From positions 124,001-188,000 of the forward strand of contig JADKGX010000001.1 of the NCBI GenBank assembly GCA_016722065.1: a stretch of DNA of 64,000 nucleotides. Direction: 5' to 3'. Shown piece after piece: positions 44,490 through 51,966 of the stretch. The position numbers and the translations under genes were made by a program. The notes below the pieces were generated by a model. It ran no database searches. It saw nothing but the letters and a program-made list of their open reading frames with translations, and had not been told where the DNA came from. The stretch comes from Planctomycetota bacterium. GTDB taxonomy: Bacteria > Planctomycetota > UBA8742 > UBA2392. The stretch's first letter is position 1, and each line of letters begins with the position of its first letter.

Positions 44490-44759
44490 CTACGCCGCGG
44501 GCTTGGCGGCCTGGACGGACTTCTTGAGGCGACCCTTGAGGCGATTGGCGCGACCATGCGGAATGATGTTGCGCTTGGCGGCTTTGTCCAGCTTGCTTTC
44601 CACCGTGGCCAGCAGGGCCTTGGTTTCCGGCTTGCTTTCGGCCATGGCGGCGCGCAGCAGCTTGATCTTGGAGCGCAAGTCCGACCGCACGGTACGATTG
44701 TGCAGATTGACCTTGTTGTTCTGGCGAATGCGTTTGCGTGCGGAGTCGCTGTGTGCCAT
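44490..44759 (-). CDS. rpsT: 30S ribosomal protein S20
   Basis: S20 binds 16S rRNA and helps decoding-site assembly. The 89-residue protein begins MAHSDSARKRIRQNNKVNLHNRTVRS and is a basic helical bundle with the family's repeated Lys/Arg helices (KLLRAAMAESKPETKALLATVESKLDKAAKRNIIPHGRANRLKGRL). ATG 44759 is preceded by GAGGA; the longer frame is rejected. Promoter TTGCAC-N16-TATCCT lies upstream. Confidence 0.95.
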   Translation of the reverse strand: MAHSDSARKRIRQNNKVNLHNRTVRSDLRSKIKLLRAAMAESKPETKALLATVESKLDKAAKRNIIPHGRANRLKGRLKKSVQAAKPAA

Positions 44760-44822
44760 GGCTTCCTCTGACAAAGTTCCGGTTTGCGGCGTGCACCACT
44801 GCCACTGCGGCAGGGGCGGGGA

Positions 44823-44850
44823 AGGATAGGAATTCTCAAAGCCCGTGCAA
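44823..44850 (-). promoter_or_regulatory. Promoter of rpsT
   Basis: On the minus strand TTGCAC (complement of 44845-44850), 16 bp, and TATCCT (complement of 44823-44828) stand about 63 bp before the rpsT ATG. Confidence 0.65.
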
Positions 44851-44875
44851 CGGGGCGGATGCAAGCCCGCAAGCG

Positions 44876-45199
44876 CTAGTTTTCGCCCCTGGCTAGTTCT
44901 CGGCGACGTTTCAGCTCCGCGGGGGTCAGCCTGCGCGTGTCTTCCAGTTCCTTCCAGGCGGCTTCGAACACCGCCAACAGGGCCTGGTCGCGTTGCGACA
45001 GCTCATCTTTTACTTCCAGCAGGTGAACTTCAGCCTCTTCCGGCTCGCCCATCTTGGCCAGGCAATGCGCCATCAGCATTTGCACCTCAAGGGTGCGGGC
45101 TTCACGACCATGATCTCGCAGAACAGTCTGGAACAGCCGATAGGCCTTGGACCATCGGCCGGTCTCAAACTCCCGTTTGCCTTGGTCCAGGTCGTTCAC
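44876..45199 (-). CDS. Small TPR-like protein
   Basis: The 107-residue protein begins VNDLDQGKREFETGRWSKAYRLFQTVL and has about two TPR-like helical pairs followed by a charged C-terminal helix. It starts at GTG 45199, one base after the TAG of the TPR gene upstream (TAG-C-GTG), so the two are translationally coupled. The family is not known to me beyond the TPR pattern. An adaptor partnership with the preceding TPR protein is inferred. Confidence 0.72.
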   Translation of the reverse strand: MNDLDQGKREFETGRWSKAYRLFQTVLRDHGREARTLEVQMLMAHCLAKMGEPEEAEVHLLEVKDELSQRDQALLAVFEAAWKELEDTRRLTPAELKRRRELARGEN

Positions 45200-45200
45200 G

Positions 45201-46589
45201 CTAGGCCGCGGTACCCTCTCCGAAATTCTTGCGAATGTTGTCGATGCGCGCCTCAACATCGCGGAATTCCATGTCTTCCAAGAACAACGCACGGAACTTG
45301 TCCAGGGCAGCCGGGTACTGGGCCTTCTTTTCCAGCAGGTCGGCGGTGGTGTACATCAGTTCCTTCTTCAGGTCGGTGTCGGTTTCCTGCAGTTGACTTT
45401 CGATGTTCGCAAGCTGGGTTTCGGCCATCTCCAGACGTCCCATGGTGACCAGGCACTTGGCCATGTACAGGCCGGACTGCTTGCTGTACTTGGGACTCTT
45501 GACGGCCTTCTGGAAGTGCTTGAAGGCGTCGTTGGGCCGGCCGTTGTCAAACAGCGCGCGTCCGTAGTTGTATTGCTTGTCCAAGTCTGTGGGCGCGGCT
45601 TCGACTTGGCGGCCGTATTCGTCAAGCTGGAAGGCATTTTTTTCGGCGCGAATCTGGGTTTCCTTGGCCTGGTAGGCTGCCGCCTTTGCGGGCTCGGCTT
45701 CAGCCTTTTGCTGGCACAGGCGAATCATGGCATCGAAGTACATGTTCTTGTACTTGGCGCCTTCTTCAGCGATTTCGGTTGCACCGGGGTCGACCTTGAC
45801 AAAGGCAAACATGCGGTCGGCGGCTTCGTTGTACTTGCGACGCTTGACCAGAATCTCGGCCACAGCGCGCACAGCACGGCGGTCCAGCGGGTTTTCCTTC
45901 AACTTGGCTTCTTCGTCACGCAGCAGTGTGTCGGCGTCTTCGTCTGTCAGCATGCCTTTGCGCAACAGTTCCAGCTTGTTGGCTTCGCCGCGGTCCTTGG
46001 ACAGGTCATAGCTGCTGGTAATCTTGCCGCTGCCCACGCCGACGTTCTTGTTATAGCTTTGGGCCGCGATGTCCTTGCTGAGCTGCTTCACGTTCTTGTC
46101 GTTGGGCGCGATCTTCAGGGCGCGGTTCAGGCAGGCCTGGGCCTCCTGCATCTTGCCAACCTTCATGTATGCCGTGGCCAGCGCCTGCAGCGTGGCGCCA
46201 TCTTTTTCGCTGGCGACGTCGCCGGTTTTGACGGCAAATTCAAGCACGGCCACTGCGGCGTCGTTGTGATTCAAGGTGATCAGCACTTCGGCCACGCGCC
46301 GGTTGTACTTGAGGTTCTTGGGGTCTTTGGCCACCAACTTTTCAGTTTCTTCCAGCAATTTGACGGGGTCCTTGGACACCATCATGGTCTTTACGTTTCC
46401 GAAGCCAAAGCTGCGCGGGTAACCAGTTTCGTCGTACTTCTTGACCAACGCAAAGCGGTAGTTGCGGCGCGCGTCGGCATTGCCAGGGTCCGCCAGCATG
46501 GCGGATTCGTACATCTGGATGGCGTAGTCAAAGTTGCGCTTCTTGAGGGCCTCGTCGGCCTTGGCCAAAAACTTGGAAACGTCCGCCAT
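45201..46589 (-). CDS. TPR repeat protein (cytosolic)
   Basis: The 462-residue protein lacks a signal peptide. It starts MADVSKFLAKADEALKKRNFDYAIQMYESAMLADPGNADARR, a good TPR, and continues as a chain of repeats (for example TLQALATAYMKVGKMQEAQACLNRALKIAPND and YNYGRALFDNGRPNDAFKHFQKAVKSPKY). GAGGAA precedes the ATG at good spacing. It is likely a scaffold for multiprotein assembly. The downstream small TPR gene is coupled to it. Partner unknown. Confidence 0.85.
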   Translation of the reverse strand: MADVSKFLAKADEALKKRNFDYAIQMYESAMLADPGNADARRNYRFALVKKYDETGYPRSFGFGNVKTMMVSKDPVKLLEETEKLVAKDPKNLKYNRRVAEVLITLNHNDAAVAVLEFAVKTGDVASEKDGATLQALATAYMKVGKMQEAQACLNRALKIAPNDKNVKQLSKDIAAQSYNKNVGVGSGKITSSYDLSKDRGEANKLELLRKGMLTDEDADTLLRDEEAKLKENPLDRRAVRAVAEILVKRRKYNEAADRMFAFVKVDPGATEIAEEGAKYKNMYFDAMIRLCQQKAEAEPAKAAAYQAKETQIRAEKNAFQLDEYGRQVEAAPTDLDKQYNYGRALFDNGRPNDAFKHFQKAVKSPKYSKQSGLYMAKCLVTMGRLEMAETQLANIESQLQETDTDLKKELMYTTADLLEKKAQYPAALDKFRALFLEDMEFRDVEARIDNIRKNFGEGTAA

Positions 46590-46690
46590 GTGGAATTCCT
46601 CGCGGTGTGCAAACTAACAGAAAATCGCCCAGTCACCCGGAGCGCTCATTGAAGCGCACAAGCCGCCCGCTTGCAAGCCTGTCGCCCGCG

Positions 46691-46718
46691 TTGTGGGCAA
46701 CAGAAATGGCGGTACACT
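46691..46718 (+). promoter_or_regulatory. Promoter of def
   Basis: TTGTGG (46691-46696), 16 bp, and TACACT (46713-46718) precede def. A small hairpin ACGCCC-TGAT-GGGCGT (46733-46748) lies in the 5' leader. Confidence 0.6.
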
Positions 46719-46767
46719 AACGGGATAGGATCACGCCCTGATGGGCGTTACAGCCCTGAGGTGACTT

Positions 46768-47292
46768 GTGTTTGAGATTCTGAAGTATCCCGACCCGATG
46801 CTGCTGAAAGTGGCCGAACCCGTGACGGACTTCGGCCCGCGCCTGGAACAGGTGGTCGAGGAAATGTTTTTCACCATGTACGAGTTCCGCGGCGTAGGGC
46901 TTGCCGCCCCGCAGGTGGGCATCAGCAAGCGCCTGTACGTGTTGAATTGCGGCGAAGGCCAGCCACCGGAAGCAGAATTGGTGCTGATCAACCCCGAAGT
47001 TGTGGCCATAGAAGGCGAACAATACAGCGACGAAGGCTGCCTGAGTTTCCCGGGCATGTTTGCCAAGAAGCTGCGCCCGAACAAAGTGACAATGCGCGCC
47101 CAGGACACCAAGGGCAAGTGGTTTGAAATCACGGGTGAAAAACTTCTGGCCCGCGCGTTCCTGCACGAACTGGATCACCTCAACGGCAAGGTCTTCGTCA
47201 ATGATCTCGAGCCGCAGGAATACATCAAGCTGCGCAAAGAGCTCGAGCAGATGAAGCGCGAGTACAAGCGCGAGCACGCCCGAACCCGCTAA
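46768..47292 (+). CDS. def: Peptide deformylase
   Basis: Def removes the N-formyl group from nascent proteins. The 174-residue metalloenzyme has all three motifs: GVGLAAPQVG, EGCLSFPG (metal Cys), and HELDH (metal His residues and catalytic Glu). GTG 46768 with GAGGTGA upstream is the start. The C-terminus has an extra Lys/Arg/Glu-rich helix (KLRKELEQMKREYKREHARTR), which may contact the ribosome. fmt is not adjacent. Confidence 0.97.
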   Translation: MFEILKYPDPMLLKVAEPVTDFGPRLEQVVEEMFFTMYEFRGVGLAAPQVGISKRLYVLNCGEGQPPEAELVLINPEVVAIEGEQYSDEGCLSFPGMFAKKLRPNKVTMRAQDTKGKWFEITGEKLLARAFLHELDHLNGKVFVNDLEPQEYIKLRKELEQMKREYKREHARTR

Positions 47293-47293
47293 A

Positions 47294-47420
47294 GAGCCCC
47301 GGCCAGGAGGCCGGAGACACGCGACGAAGCTGCCGCGTGGACGAGTCTCCCGCCAGGCATCGCTGCGTTCCTGGTCGTCGCAACATCGCGGCGACACCCA
47401 CGGCCTATCGGCCGGGGCTC
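47294..47420. other. Nested inverted repeats between def and ridA-type gene
   Basis: GAGCCCCGGCC (47294-47304) and GGCCGGGGCTC (47410-47420) form an 11-bp outer arm. Between them lie GGAGAC/GTCTCC, CACGCG/CGCGTG, and CCAGGA with TCCTGG arms. The right outer arm overlaps the last codons of the convergent gene. It could be a shared terminator or a small structured RNA. Confidence 0.5.
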
Positions 47421-47797
47421 ACGGCCACGCAGTCGACCTCTACCAGCGCGTCTTTGGGCAGGCGAGCGGCCTCCACTGTGGCGCGTGCGGGCCTGTGGTG
47501 GCCAAACGCCTTGGCGTAAACCTCGTTCACGGCCGCAAAATCGTTCATGCTTTTCAGAAAGATCGTGGTTTTGACCACGTCATTGAGGCTGCACCCGGCG
47601 CCTTTGAGCACCGCGGCAAGATTTTTCATCACCTGAACGGCCTGTTCGGCAGCCGTGGCCCCCACCATCAGGCCGGAGTTGGGGTCCAGCGCAATTTGCC
47701 CTGAACAGAAAACAAAGCCGCCCGCGGCAACAGCCTGCGAGTACGGGCCAATGGCGGCGGGAGCTTCGGCAGTAGAGATCAGCGTGAGCTTGGGCAT
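47405..47797 (-). CDS. RidA/YjgF-family protein
   Basis: RidA deaminates reactive enamine/imine intermediates. The 130-residue protein has the YjgF fold blocks IGPYSQAV, FVFCSGQIALDP, AEQAVQVMKNLAAVL and the final RATVEAARLPKDALVEVDCVA, which includes the conserved Arg and Glu of the active site region. ATG 47797 (MPKLTL) is preferred to GTG 47803. It is convergent with def. Confidence 0.93.
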   Translation of the reverse strand: MPKLTLISTAEAPAAIGPYSQAVAAGGFVFCSGQIALDPNSGLMVGATAAEQAVQVMKNLAAVLKGAGCSLNDVVKTTIFLKSMNDFAAVNEVYAKAFGHHRPARATVEAARLPKDALVEVDCVAVSPGR

Positions 47798-47853
47798 GGG
47801 CACAGCCTGTTTGTGGGTACGGTTTCAGAACGCGCGCCGGGGCGACATGGTTG

Positions 47854-49009
47854 CTACCAGGTGTCCGGGTCGAACAGCTTCTTGTATTGCTCCAGCGCGT
47901 AACGGTCCGTCATGCCGGCAATGTAATCGCACACCACGCGGTGCACGCGCTCGCCGCTGGTCACCCGTTTGTGAAAGCCGCCGGGCATCAGATAGGGCTC
48001 GCTGACATATCTTTCAAACATCTGTTTCATGAAGCGTGTGCTTTTTTCCAGCCCGCGCCGCACGGTACGGTTCATGTAAAGCTTGTTGTACAGCATTACC
48101 TTCAGGCCTTTGACCATCTCCTTGAACTCGGGGCTGAAGTCGATCACCGCTGGCCCTTCAAAGGCCTGCACTGCCTCGGGGCCTGCAAAGTCTTCCTCTT
48201 TCAGCCGGCGCGCGGACCACTGCAGCAGGTCAGTCACTTGCATGTCCTTCAAGCGCCGCACAATTTGGTAACGTACCAGGTCGTCCTCCCCTGCCGGTAC
48301 GTTGGCCAGGGCGAATTCCTCTGCCTGCCGGAACAAGCCGCTTTCTCGGGCTTCCACGGGCTTGAGCAGCCCTGAAAACAAACCGTCATCCACATCATGG
48401 GCGTTGTAGCTGATCTCGTCGGCCAAGTTCGCCACCTGCGCTTCCAGGCTTGGACCCACGCGCTCGATCAACCCCTTGAACAGCGGCTTGTCGTAATCCG
48501 TGCGATGTTTCATCAGGCCGTATCGCACTTCCTGCGTCACGTTCAGGCCGGGAAACCTGGGCAGGTAGTGGCGTTCCAGGTCGTCCACAATGCGCAAGCT
48601 TTGCCCGTTGTGCTCGTAGCCGCCATGGTCTTTCATCAAGTCACGCATGGCGCGTTCGCCGGCGTGGCCAAAGGGCGTGTGGCCAAGGTCGTGGGCCAGC
48701 GATATGGCCTCGCACAGGTCTTCGTTCAGGCGCAGTACCCGGGCGATGGTGCGCGCATTGCGCGACTTCCAGGGTGTGCGTCAAGCGGGTGCGGAAATGA
48801 TCGCCCTGCCAGTTCAGAAAAACCTGGGTCTTGTACTCCAGGCGGCGAAAGGCGGCGCAGTGGATCACGCGGTCGCGGTCGCGCTGGAAACAGCTTCGGT
48901 AGGTGTGCTCTTCCTCAGGATAGCGCCGCCCCACGGACTTGCTGGCACGCAGTGCATAGGGCGCCAGCATGCGGTTTTCGAGGTCTTCAATCTGGTTGCG
49001 GTCGATCAT
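47854..49009 (-). pseudogene. dgt: Deoxyguanosinetriphosphate triphosphohydrolase (dGTPase), frameshifted
   Basis: The gene reads as two out-of-frame pieces. The N-part, from ATG 49009 (MIDRNQIEDLENRML) to about 48757, has the family blocks including SFQRDRDRVIHCAAFRRLEYKTQV-type sequence and LTHTLEVAQ (metal His region). The C-part, from about 48756 to 47854, supplies ARTIARVLRLNEDLCEAISLAHDLGHTPFGHAGE and the rest of the HD hydrolase. Frames join after CAA at 48758, where one T stands in place of the usual ATC codon: a 2-bp loss or 1-bp gain. Each half is otherwise intact, so this is a recent mutation, a sequencing error, or programmed shifting. Confidence 0.88.
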
Positions 49010-49082
49010 GGTCGGTGTCCAGACACGAAGCGTAAGCGAGCGCCAATGCGCGCGCCAGTGCCGTGTTGAGGAACCGCGGTTG

Positions 49083-49155
49083 TCCACAGATACACACAGA
49101 TGGACACAGATACGGCGGAACCTGGGATCTGTGTTTAACCGCGTTTATCCGTGGA
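49083..49155. repeat. CACAGAT dyad, copy A
   Basis: Left arm 49083-49111 and right arm 49127-49155 are 29-nt imperfect inverted repeats separated by 15 nt. Each arm is three CACAGAT-like units at 10-nt steps. It lies upstream of the hydroxyacid oxidase gene. Confidence 0.85.
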
Positions 49156-49194
49156 CCAATTGCCTTCCAGACGTGCATACCGTGAAATCCCGTC

Positions 49195-50316
49195 ATGCCG
49201 AAGTCTCTGCTGACAATCGCCGATTACCGCAAGGCCGCGCGCAAGATTCTGCCGCGCATGGCGTGGGACTATTTTCGCAGCGGTGCTGATGCCCAGACAT
49301 TGCTCAAGCGCAACCGCGCGGGCTGGGACGCGATGGAGCTTCGCCCGCGTGTGCTGGTGGATGTCAGCAATATTGACACGTCAACAACCGTGCTTGGGCT
49401 CAATCTGCCGTTTCCGGCGTTGATAGCGCCGATGGCGTACCAGAAACTTGCGCACAAAGACGGTGAAATTGCCTTAGCCCGAGCGGCGGCGGCCAGCGAC
49501 GTGCCATACATCGTCAGCACAATGGCGACGACCGGGCTGGAGGAAATTGCCAAAGTACCGGGCCCAAAGTGGTTTCAACTATATTGCCACAAGGACCGCG
49601 CGATCACGCAGGATCTTGTGCAACGCGCCGAGGCCGCGGGTTACACGGCGCTGGTCGTCACCGTAGACGCACCCGTGCTGGGCCGCCGCATCGCCGACGA
49701 GCGAAACAGCTTTGAGCTGCCAAAGGGAATGACGCGGGCGAATCTGGATCGGTACAGCCTGTCGAGTGTCGAGGGTAAGACGTCGAGAAAGGCCGTTCTC
49801 AGCCCTCGACCCTCGACACTTAAGGCCATGGAAGGCAGTCACCTTTCCGAACTCTTCCGCACGCGCCAGGACGCCAGCCTGAACTGGCGCGACATCGCCT
49901 GGCTGCGTTCACTGACCGACCTGCCGATCTTGCTCAAGGGCGTGCTGCGCGCCGATGACGCGACCCGCGCCAGTGATGCTGGTTGCGCCGGAGTGATTGT
50001 CAGCAACCACGGCGGCCGCCAGTGCGACGCGGCCCTTTCGACGGCGCGCGCGCTGCCGGAAATCGCAGCGGCCGTCGGCGGCAAACTGGCCGTGCTGGTA
50101 GATGGCGCAATTGAATGGGGAACGGACATCTTGCGCGCGCTGGCACTCGGTGCCGACGCCGTGCTGATAGGCCGCCCGATGCTGTGGGGACTCGCCGTAG
50201 GCGGAGAACAAGGCGTGCGCGACGTACTGGACCTTTACCGCAGCGACTTCGTCCGCGCGATGCAGCTTTGCGGTTGCGCGAATGTCGGGACGTGCACTGA
50301 ACTCGCAGGGGGCTGA
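49195..50316 (+). CDS. FMN-dependent alpha-hydroxyacid oxidase/dehydrogenase
   Basis: This family oxidises L-lactate, glycolate or similar acids. The 373-residue protein has the FMN TIM barrel: APMAYQKLAH, STMATTGLEEI, the Tyr region of WFQLYCHKDR, ALVVTVDAPVLGRR, PILLKGVL, catalytic His in SNHGGRQ, and phosphate-binding GADAVLIGRPMLWGLAVGG. Substrate cannot be told from these blocks. Residues about 189-210, the flexible loop 4 over the active site, are encoded by an inserted heptad palindrome (49761-49822). ATG 49195 has no clear Shine-Dalgarno. Confidence 0.93.
   Translation: MPKSLLTIADYRKAARKILPRMAWDYFRSGADAQTLLKRNRAGWDAMELRPRVLVDVSNIDTSTTVLGLNLPFPALIAPMAYQKLAHKDGEIALARAAAASDVPYIVSTMATTGLEEIAKVPGPKWFQLYCHKDRAITQDLVQRAEAAGYTALVVTVDAPVLGRRIADERNSFELPKGMTRANLDRYSLSSVEGKTSRKAVLSPRPSTLKAMEGSHLSELFRTRQDASLNWRDIAWLRSLTDLPILLKGVLRADDATRASDAGCAGVIVSNHGGRQCDAALSTARALPEIAAAVGGKLAVLVDGAIEWGTDILRALALGADAVLIGRPMLWGLAVGGEQGVRDVLDLYRSDFVRAMQLCGCANVGTCTELAGG
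49761..49822. repeat. Heptad palindrome inside the hydroxyacid oxidase gene
   Basis: AGTGTCGAGGGT (49765-49776) and ACCCTCGACACT (49809-49820) are perfect 12-bp inverted arms around 32 nt. The left side reads as heptads GTCGAGT, GTCGAGG, GTAAGAC, GTCGAGA. It keeps the reading frame and codes for Ser, Lys, Arg, Pro-type residues in a loop. Confidence 0.85.
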
Positions 50317-50346
50317 GCGCCCCGCCGCCACCACAATCATGCGTTT

Positions 50347-50724
50347 CTATACGCCCACATGTGCAAATGCATGCGCAAAGAAAGCCCAAAACAATCCGCC
50401 CACCCCGCTCAGCGTCAGGCTTGCTGTAAAGCCGACAACGTCCAGCGAACGCAGTCTTTTGCGCACTCTCAACCAGCCAGCAATAGACATGGCCAGCGCT
50501 GCAGCACTTCCGACCCAAGCGTACTGCACTACAAATTCTGCTGAATGATTGGGCAGCCAATCTCTGTCCTCGCCAATCAGTACGCCAAAAGCCAACACCT
50601 GCGCGGCGACACCTGCCCATACAAGTGCGCGGCTGGTCGAAGATCCGGGCAACGGCATCACTGCCGCCGGATCGTGGCCGTATGGCTGCAGCGGGCTATC
50701 CTGTTGCGACTGGAGGTCACCCAT
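50347..50724 (-). CDS. Small membrane protein, probably three transmembrane helices
   Basis: Up to 125 residues from ATG 50724, or 103 from ATG 50658. Three hydrophobic segments are visible: ALVWAGVAAQVLAFGVLI, FVVQYAWVGSAAALAMSIAG and VVGFTASLTLSGVGGLFWAFFAHAF. No family is recognised. The 50724 start overlaps the divergent lipoprotein start codon in a CATG, and no ribosome site is evident on this strand. Moderate support only. Confidence 0.5.
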   Translation of the reverse strand: MGDLQSQQDSPLQPYGHDPAAVMPLPGSSTSRALVWAGVAAQVLAFGVLIGEDRDWLPNHSAEFVVQYAWVGSAAALAMSIAGWLRVRKRLRSLDVVGFTASLTLSGVGGLFWAFFAHAFAHVGV

Positions 50725-51454
50725 GCTTGCCCGATCGGTGGTTGTCACACTGCTACTGTTGCTTGCCGGCTGCTCGCAGCCTCAACCCGTGGCTAACAAT
50801 CAGCCCGCCAACGTGGCGCCAGAACCAAAGCCCGAACCAAAACCGGAACCGCCCAAGCCAAAGTACCGCACCGACATTGTCATCACCACCGGTGTGCATG
50901 GCAACGAACCTTCTGGTTATCTGATCAAAGACAAGCTGGCCGATCTTGGCTTCATTGTGTTCGGCCCCTGCAACCCCTGGGGCATTGAGCACGGCAAGCG
51001 CCACCTGCAAGACGGCCGCGACCTCAACCGCAGCTTCGCCCTGGACGACTGCCCCGAGGCCGAGGCCGTGCGCGAGTTCTTGCGCAACAACAAACCCGGC
51101 CTGCTGCTGGACCTGCACGAAGACCCAGACGGCACAGCCCCGTACCTGATTCAAAACGGCCCCGAAGACGACCTGGGCCGACGCATCGTGGATGCCCTGA
51201 AAGACGAATACGACTTCGACAAGGAACCACAATGGGGCCCGATCAAGGGCGAGGACGGCCTGATCAAGCCCACGCGCGGCATGCTGGGATTTCAAAAGTT
51301 AAGCAAAGTCTATTCGCTGGGCTACTACGCCTGGCTGACGTACGGCTGCACCAGCTTCACCGTGGAATGCCCGGGCACCTGGCCTGAAGAACAACGCAAA
51401 GCCTACCACCTTAGGGTATGCGAAACGGCAAGGAAGCTTTTCAGTGAAAACTAG
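50723..51454 (+). CDS. Lipoprotein with M14/AstE-AspA-like zinc peptidase domain
   Basis: The 243-residue protein begins MLARSVVVTLLLLLAGCSQ, a lipoprotein signal with lipobox LAGC. A Pro/Glu/Lys linker leads to a zinc-hydrolase domain: HGNE in TTGVHGNEPSG (H-x2-E metal pair near residue 62), the RDLNRSF substrate-binding Arg block, and a third metal His in LLDLHED. This fits succinylglutamate desuccinylase/aspartoacylase or M14 carboxypeptidases. It probably acts outside the cytoplasm on an amide or peptide. The Shine-Dalgarno GGAGGT fixes the start at 50723. Confidence 0.85.
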   Translation: MLARSVVVTLLLLLAGCSQPQPVANNQPANVAPEPKPEPKPEPPKPKYRTDIVITTGVHGNEPSGYLIKDKLADLGFIVFGPCNPWGIEHGKRHLQDGRDLNRSFALDDCPEAEAVREFLRNNKPGLLLDLHEDPDGTAPYLIQNGPEDDLGRRIVDALKDEYDFDKEPQWGPIKGEDGLIKPTRGMLGFQKLSKVYSLGYYAWLTYGCTSFTVECPGTWPEEQRKAYHLRVCETARKLFSEN

Positions 51455-51468
51455 GCCGCGTTGCGGCC
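51454..51468 (+). terminator. Small hairpin overlapping the M14-like gene stop
   Basis: GGCCGC-GTT-GCGGCC pairs perfectly just at the TAG stop. It has no U tract. Confidence 0.4.
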
Positions 51469-51469
51469 A

Positions 51470-51499
51470 GTCGAGGGTTCAGGGTTAAGGGTCGAGGGT
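51470..51499. repeat. Heptad repeat, left arm of the four-helix-bundle cassette
   Basis: Heptads GTCGAGG, GTTCAGG, GTTAAGG, GTCGAGG. The 16-nt core 51484-51499 is an exact inverted copy of 51928-51943. Confidence 0.88.
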
Positions 51500-51551
51500 G
51501 GTTGGCTCACCAGAATTCGTTGGCCACCAACATCAATGGAGAATGCCTGCG

Positions 51552-51917
51552 ATGCAACGGTTTACAGATCTCGAAGTATGGAAGCTTGGCCATCAGATGA
51601 CGCTGGAAGTTTACCGCCTGACCAAGGCCTTCCCGAAGGATGAGTTGTATGGGCTTACATCGCAGCTTCGGCGGTCCATGTCGTCGGTGCCGTGCAACAT
51701 CGCCGAAGGTTCCAAGCGCAAAACAGGCGCCGACTATGCGCGCTTTCTAAACGTGGCCGAGAGCTCTCTCGCGGAAGCCGAGTATCAGGTCATGCTCAGC
51801 CGCGACCTGGGCTTCATTGCGACGACCGCAGCGGATGCGATCATCGGAAACGCTGACACGCTCGCGCGAAAGTTGCACAATCTGCGGGTGAAGGTTGAAG
51901 GAGCGAGTAAGGGTTAA
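51552..51917 (+). CDS. Four-helix-bundle (S23/IVP-type) protein
   Basis: The 121-residue protein begins MQRFTDLEVWKLGHQMTLEVYRLTKAFPKDELYGLTSQLRRS and continues VPCNIAEGSKRKTGADYARFLNVAESSLAEAEYQ. These are the F-x-x-L-x-V-W and S-x-x-x-N-I-A-E-G motifs of the small four-helix-bundle family first seen in 23S rRNA intervening sequences; the Avd accessory proteins of diversity-generating retroelements share this fold. Function is unknown. It lies between inverted heptad repeats (51470-51499 and 51924-51950), and its stop codon falls within the right element. ATG 51552 has GGAGA upstream. Confidence 0.9.
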   Translation: MQRFTDLEVWKLGHQMTLEVYRLTKAFPKDELYGLTSQLRRSMSSVPCNIAEGSKRKTGADYARFLNVAESSLAEAEYQVMLSRDLGFIATTAADAIIGNADTLARKLHNLRVKVEGASKG

Positions 51918-51950
51918 CTACCACTTAACCCTCGACCCTTAACTCTCGAC
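51911..51950. repeat. Heptad repeat, right arm of the four-helix-bundle cassette
   Basis: Contains the inverse of the left heptads (51924-51950), with the exact 16-nt match 51928-51943, plus a local 7-bp hairpin GGGTTAA/TTAACCC (51911-51931) that includes the stop codon. Confidence 0.85.
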
Positions 51951-51966
51951 AAGCAGCGAAGCCGCC

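Noticed and set aside
44765..44872. N-terminal extension of the 43364 lipoprotein through rpsT
   Set aside because: S20 is certain in another frame and the lipoprotein signal starts at 44488.
51552..51917. 23S rRNA intervening sequence
   Set aside because: The protein family fits, but no rRNA gene is present on either side.
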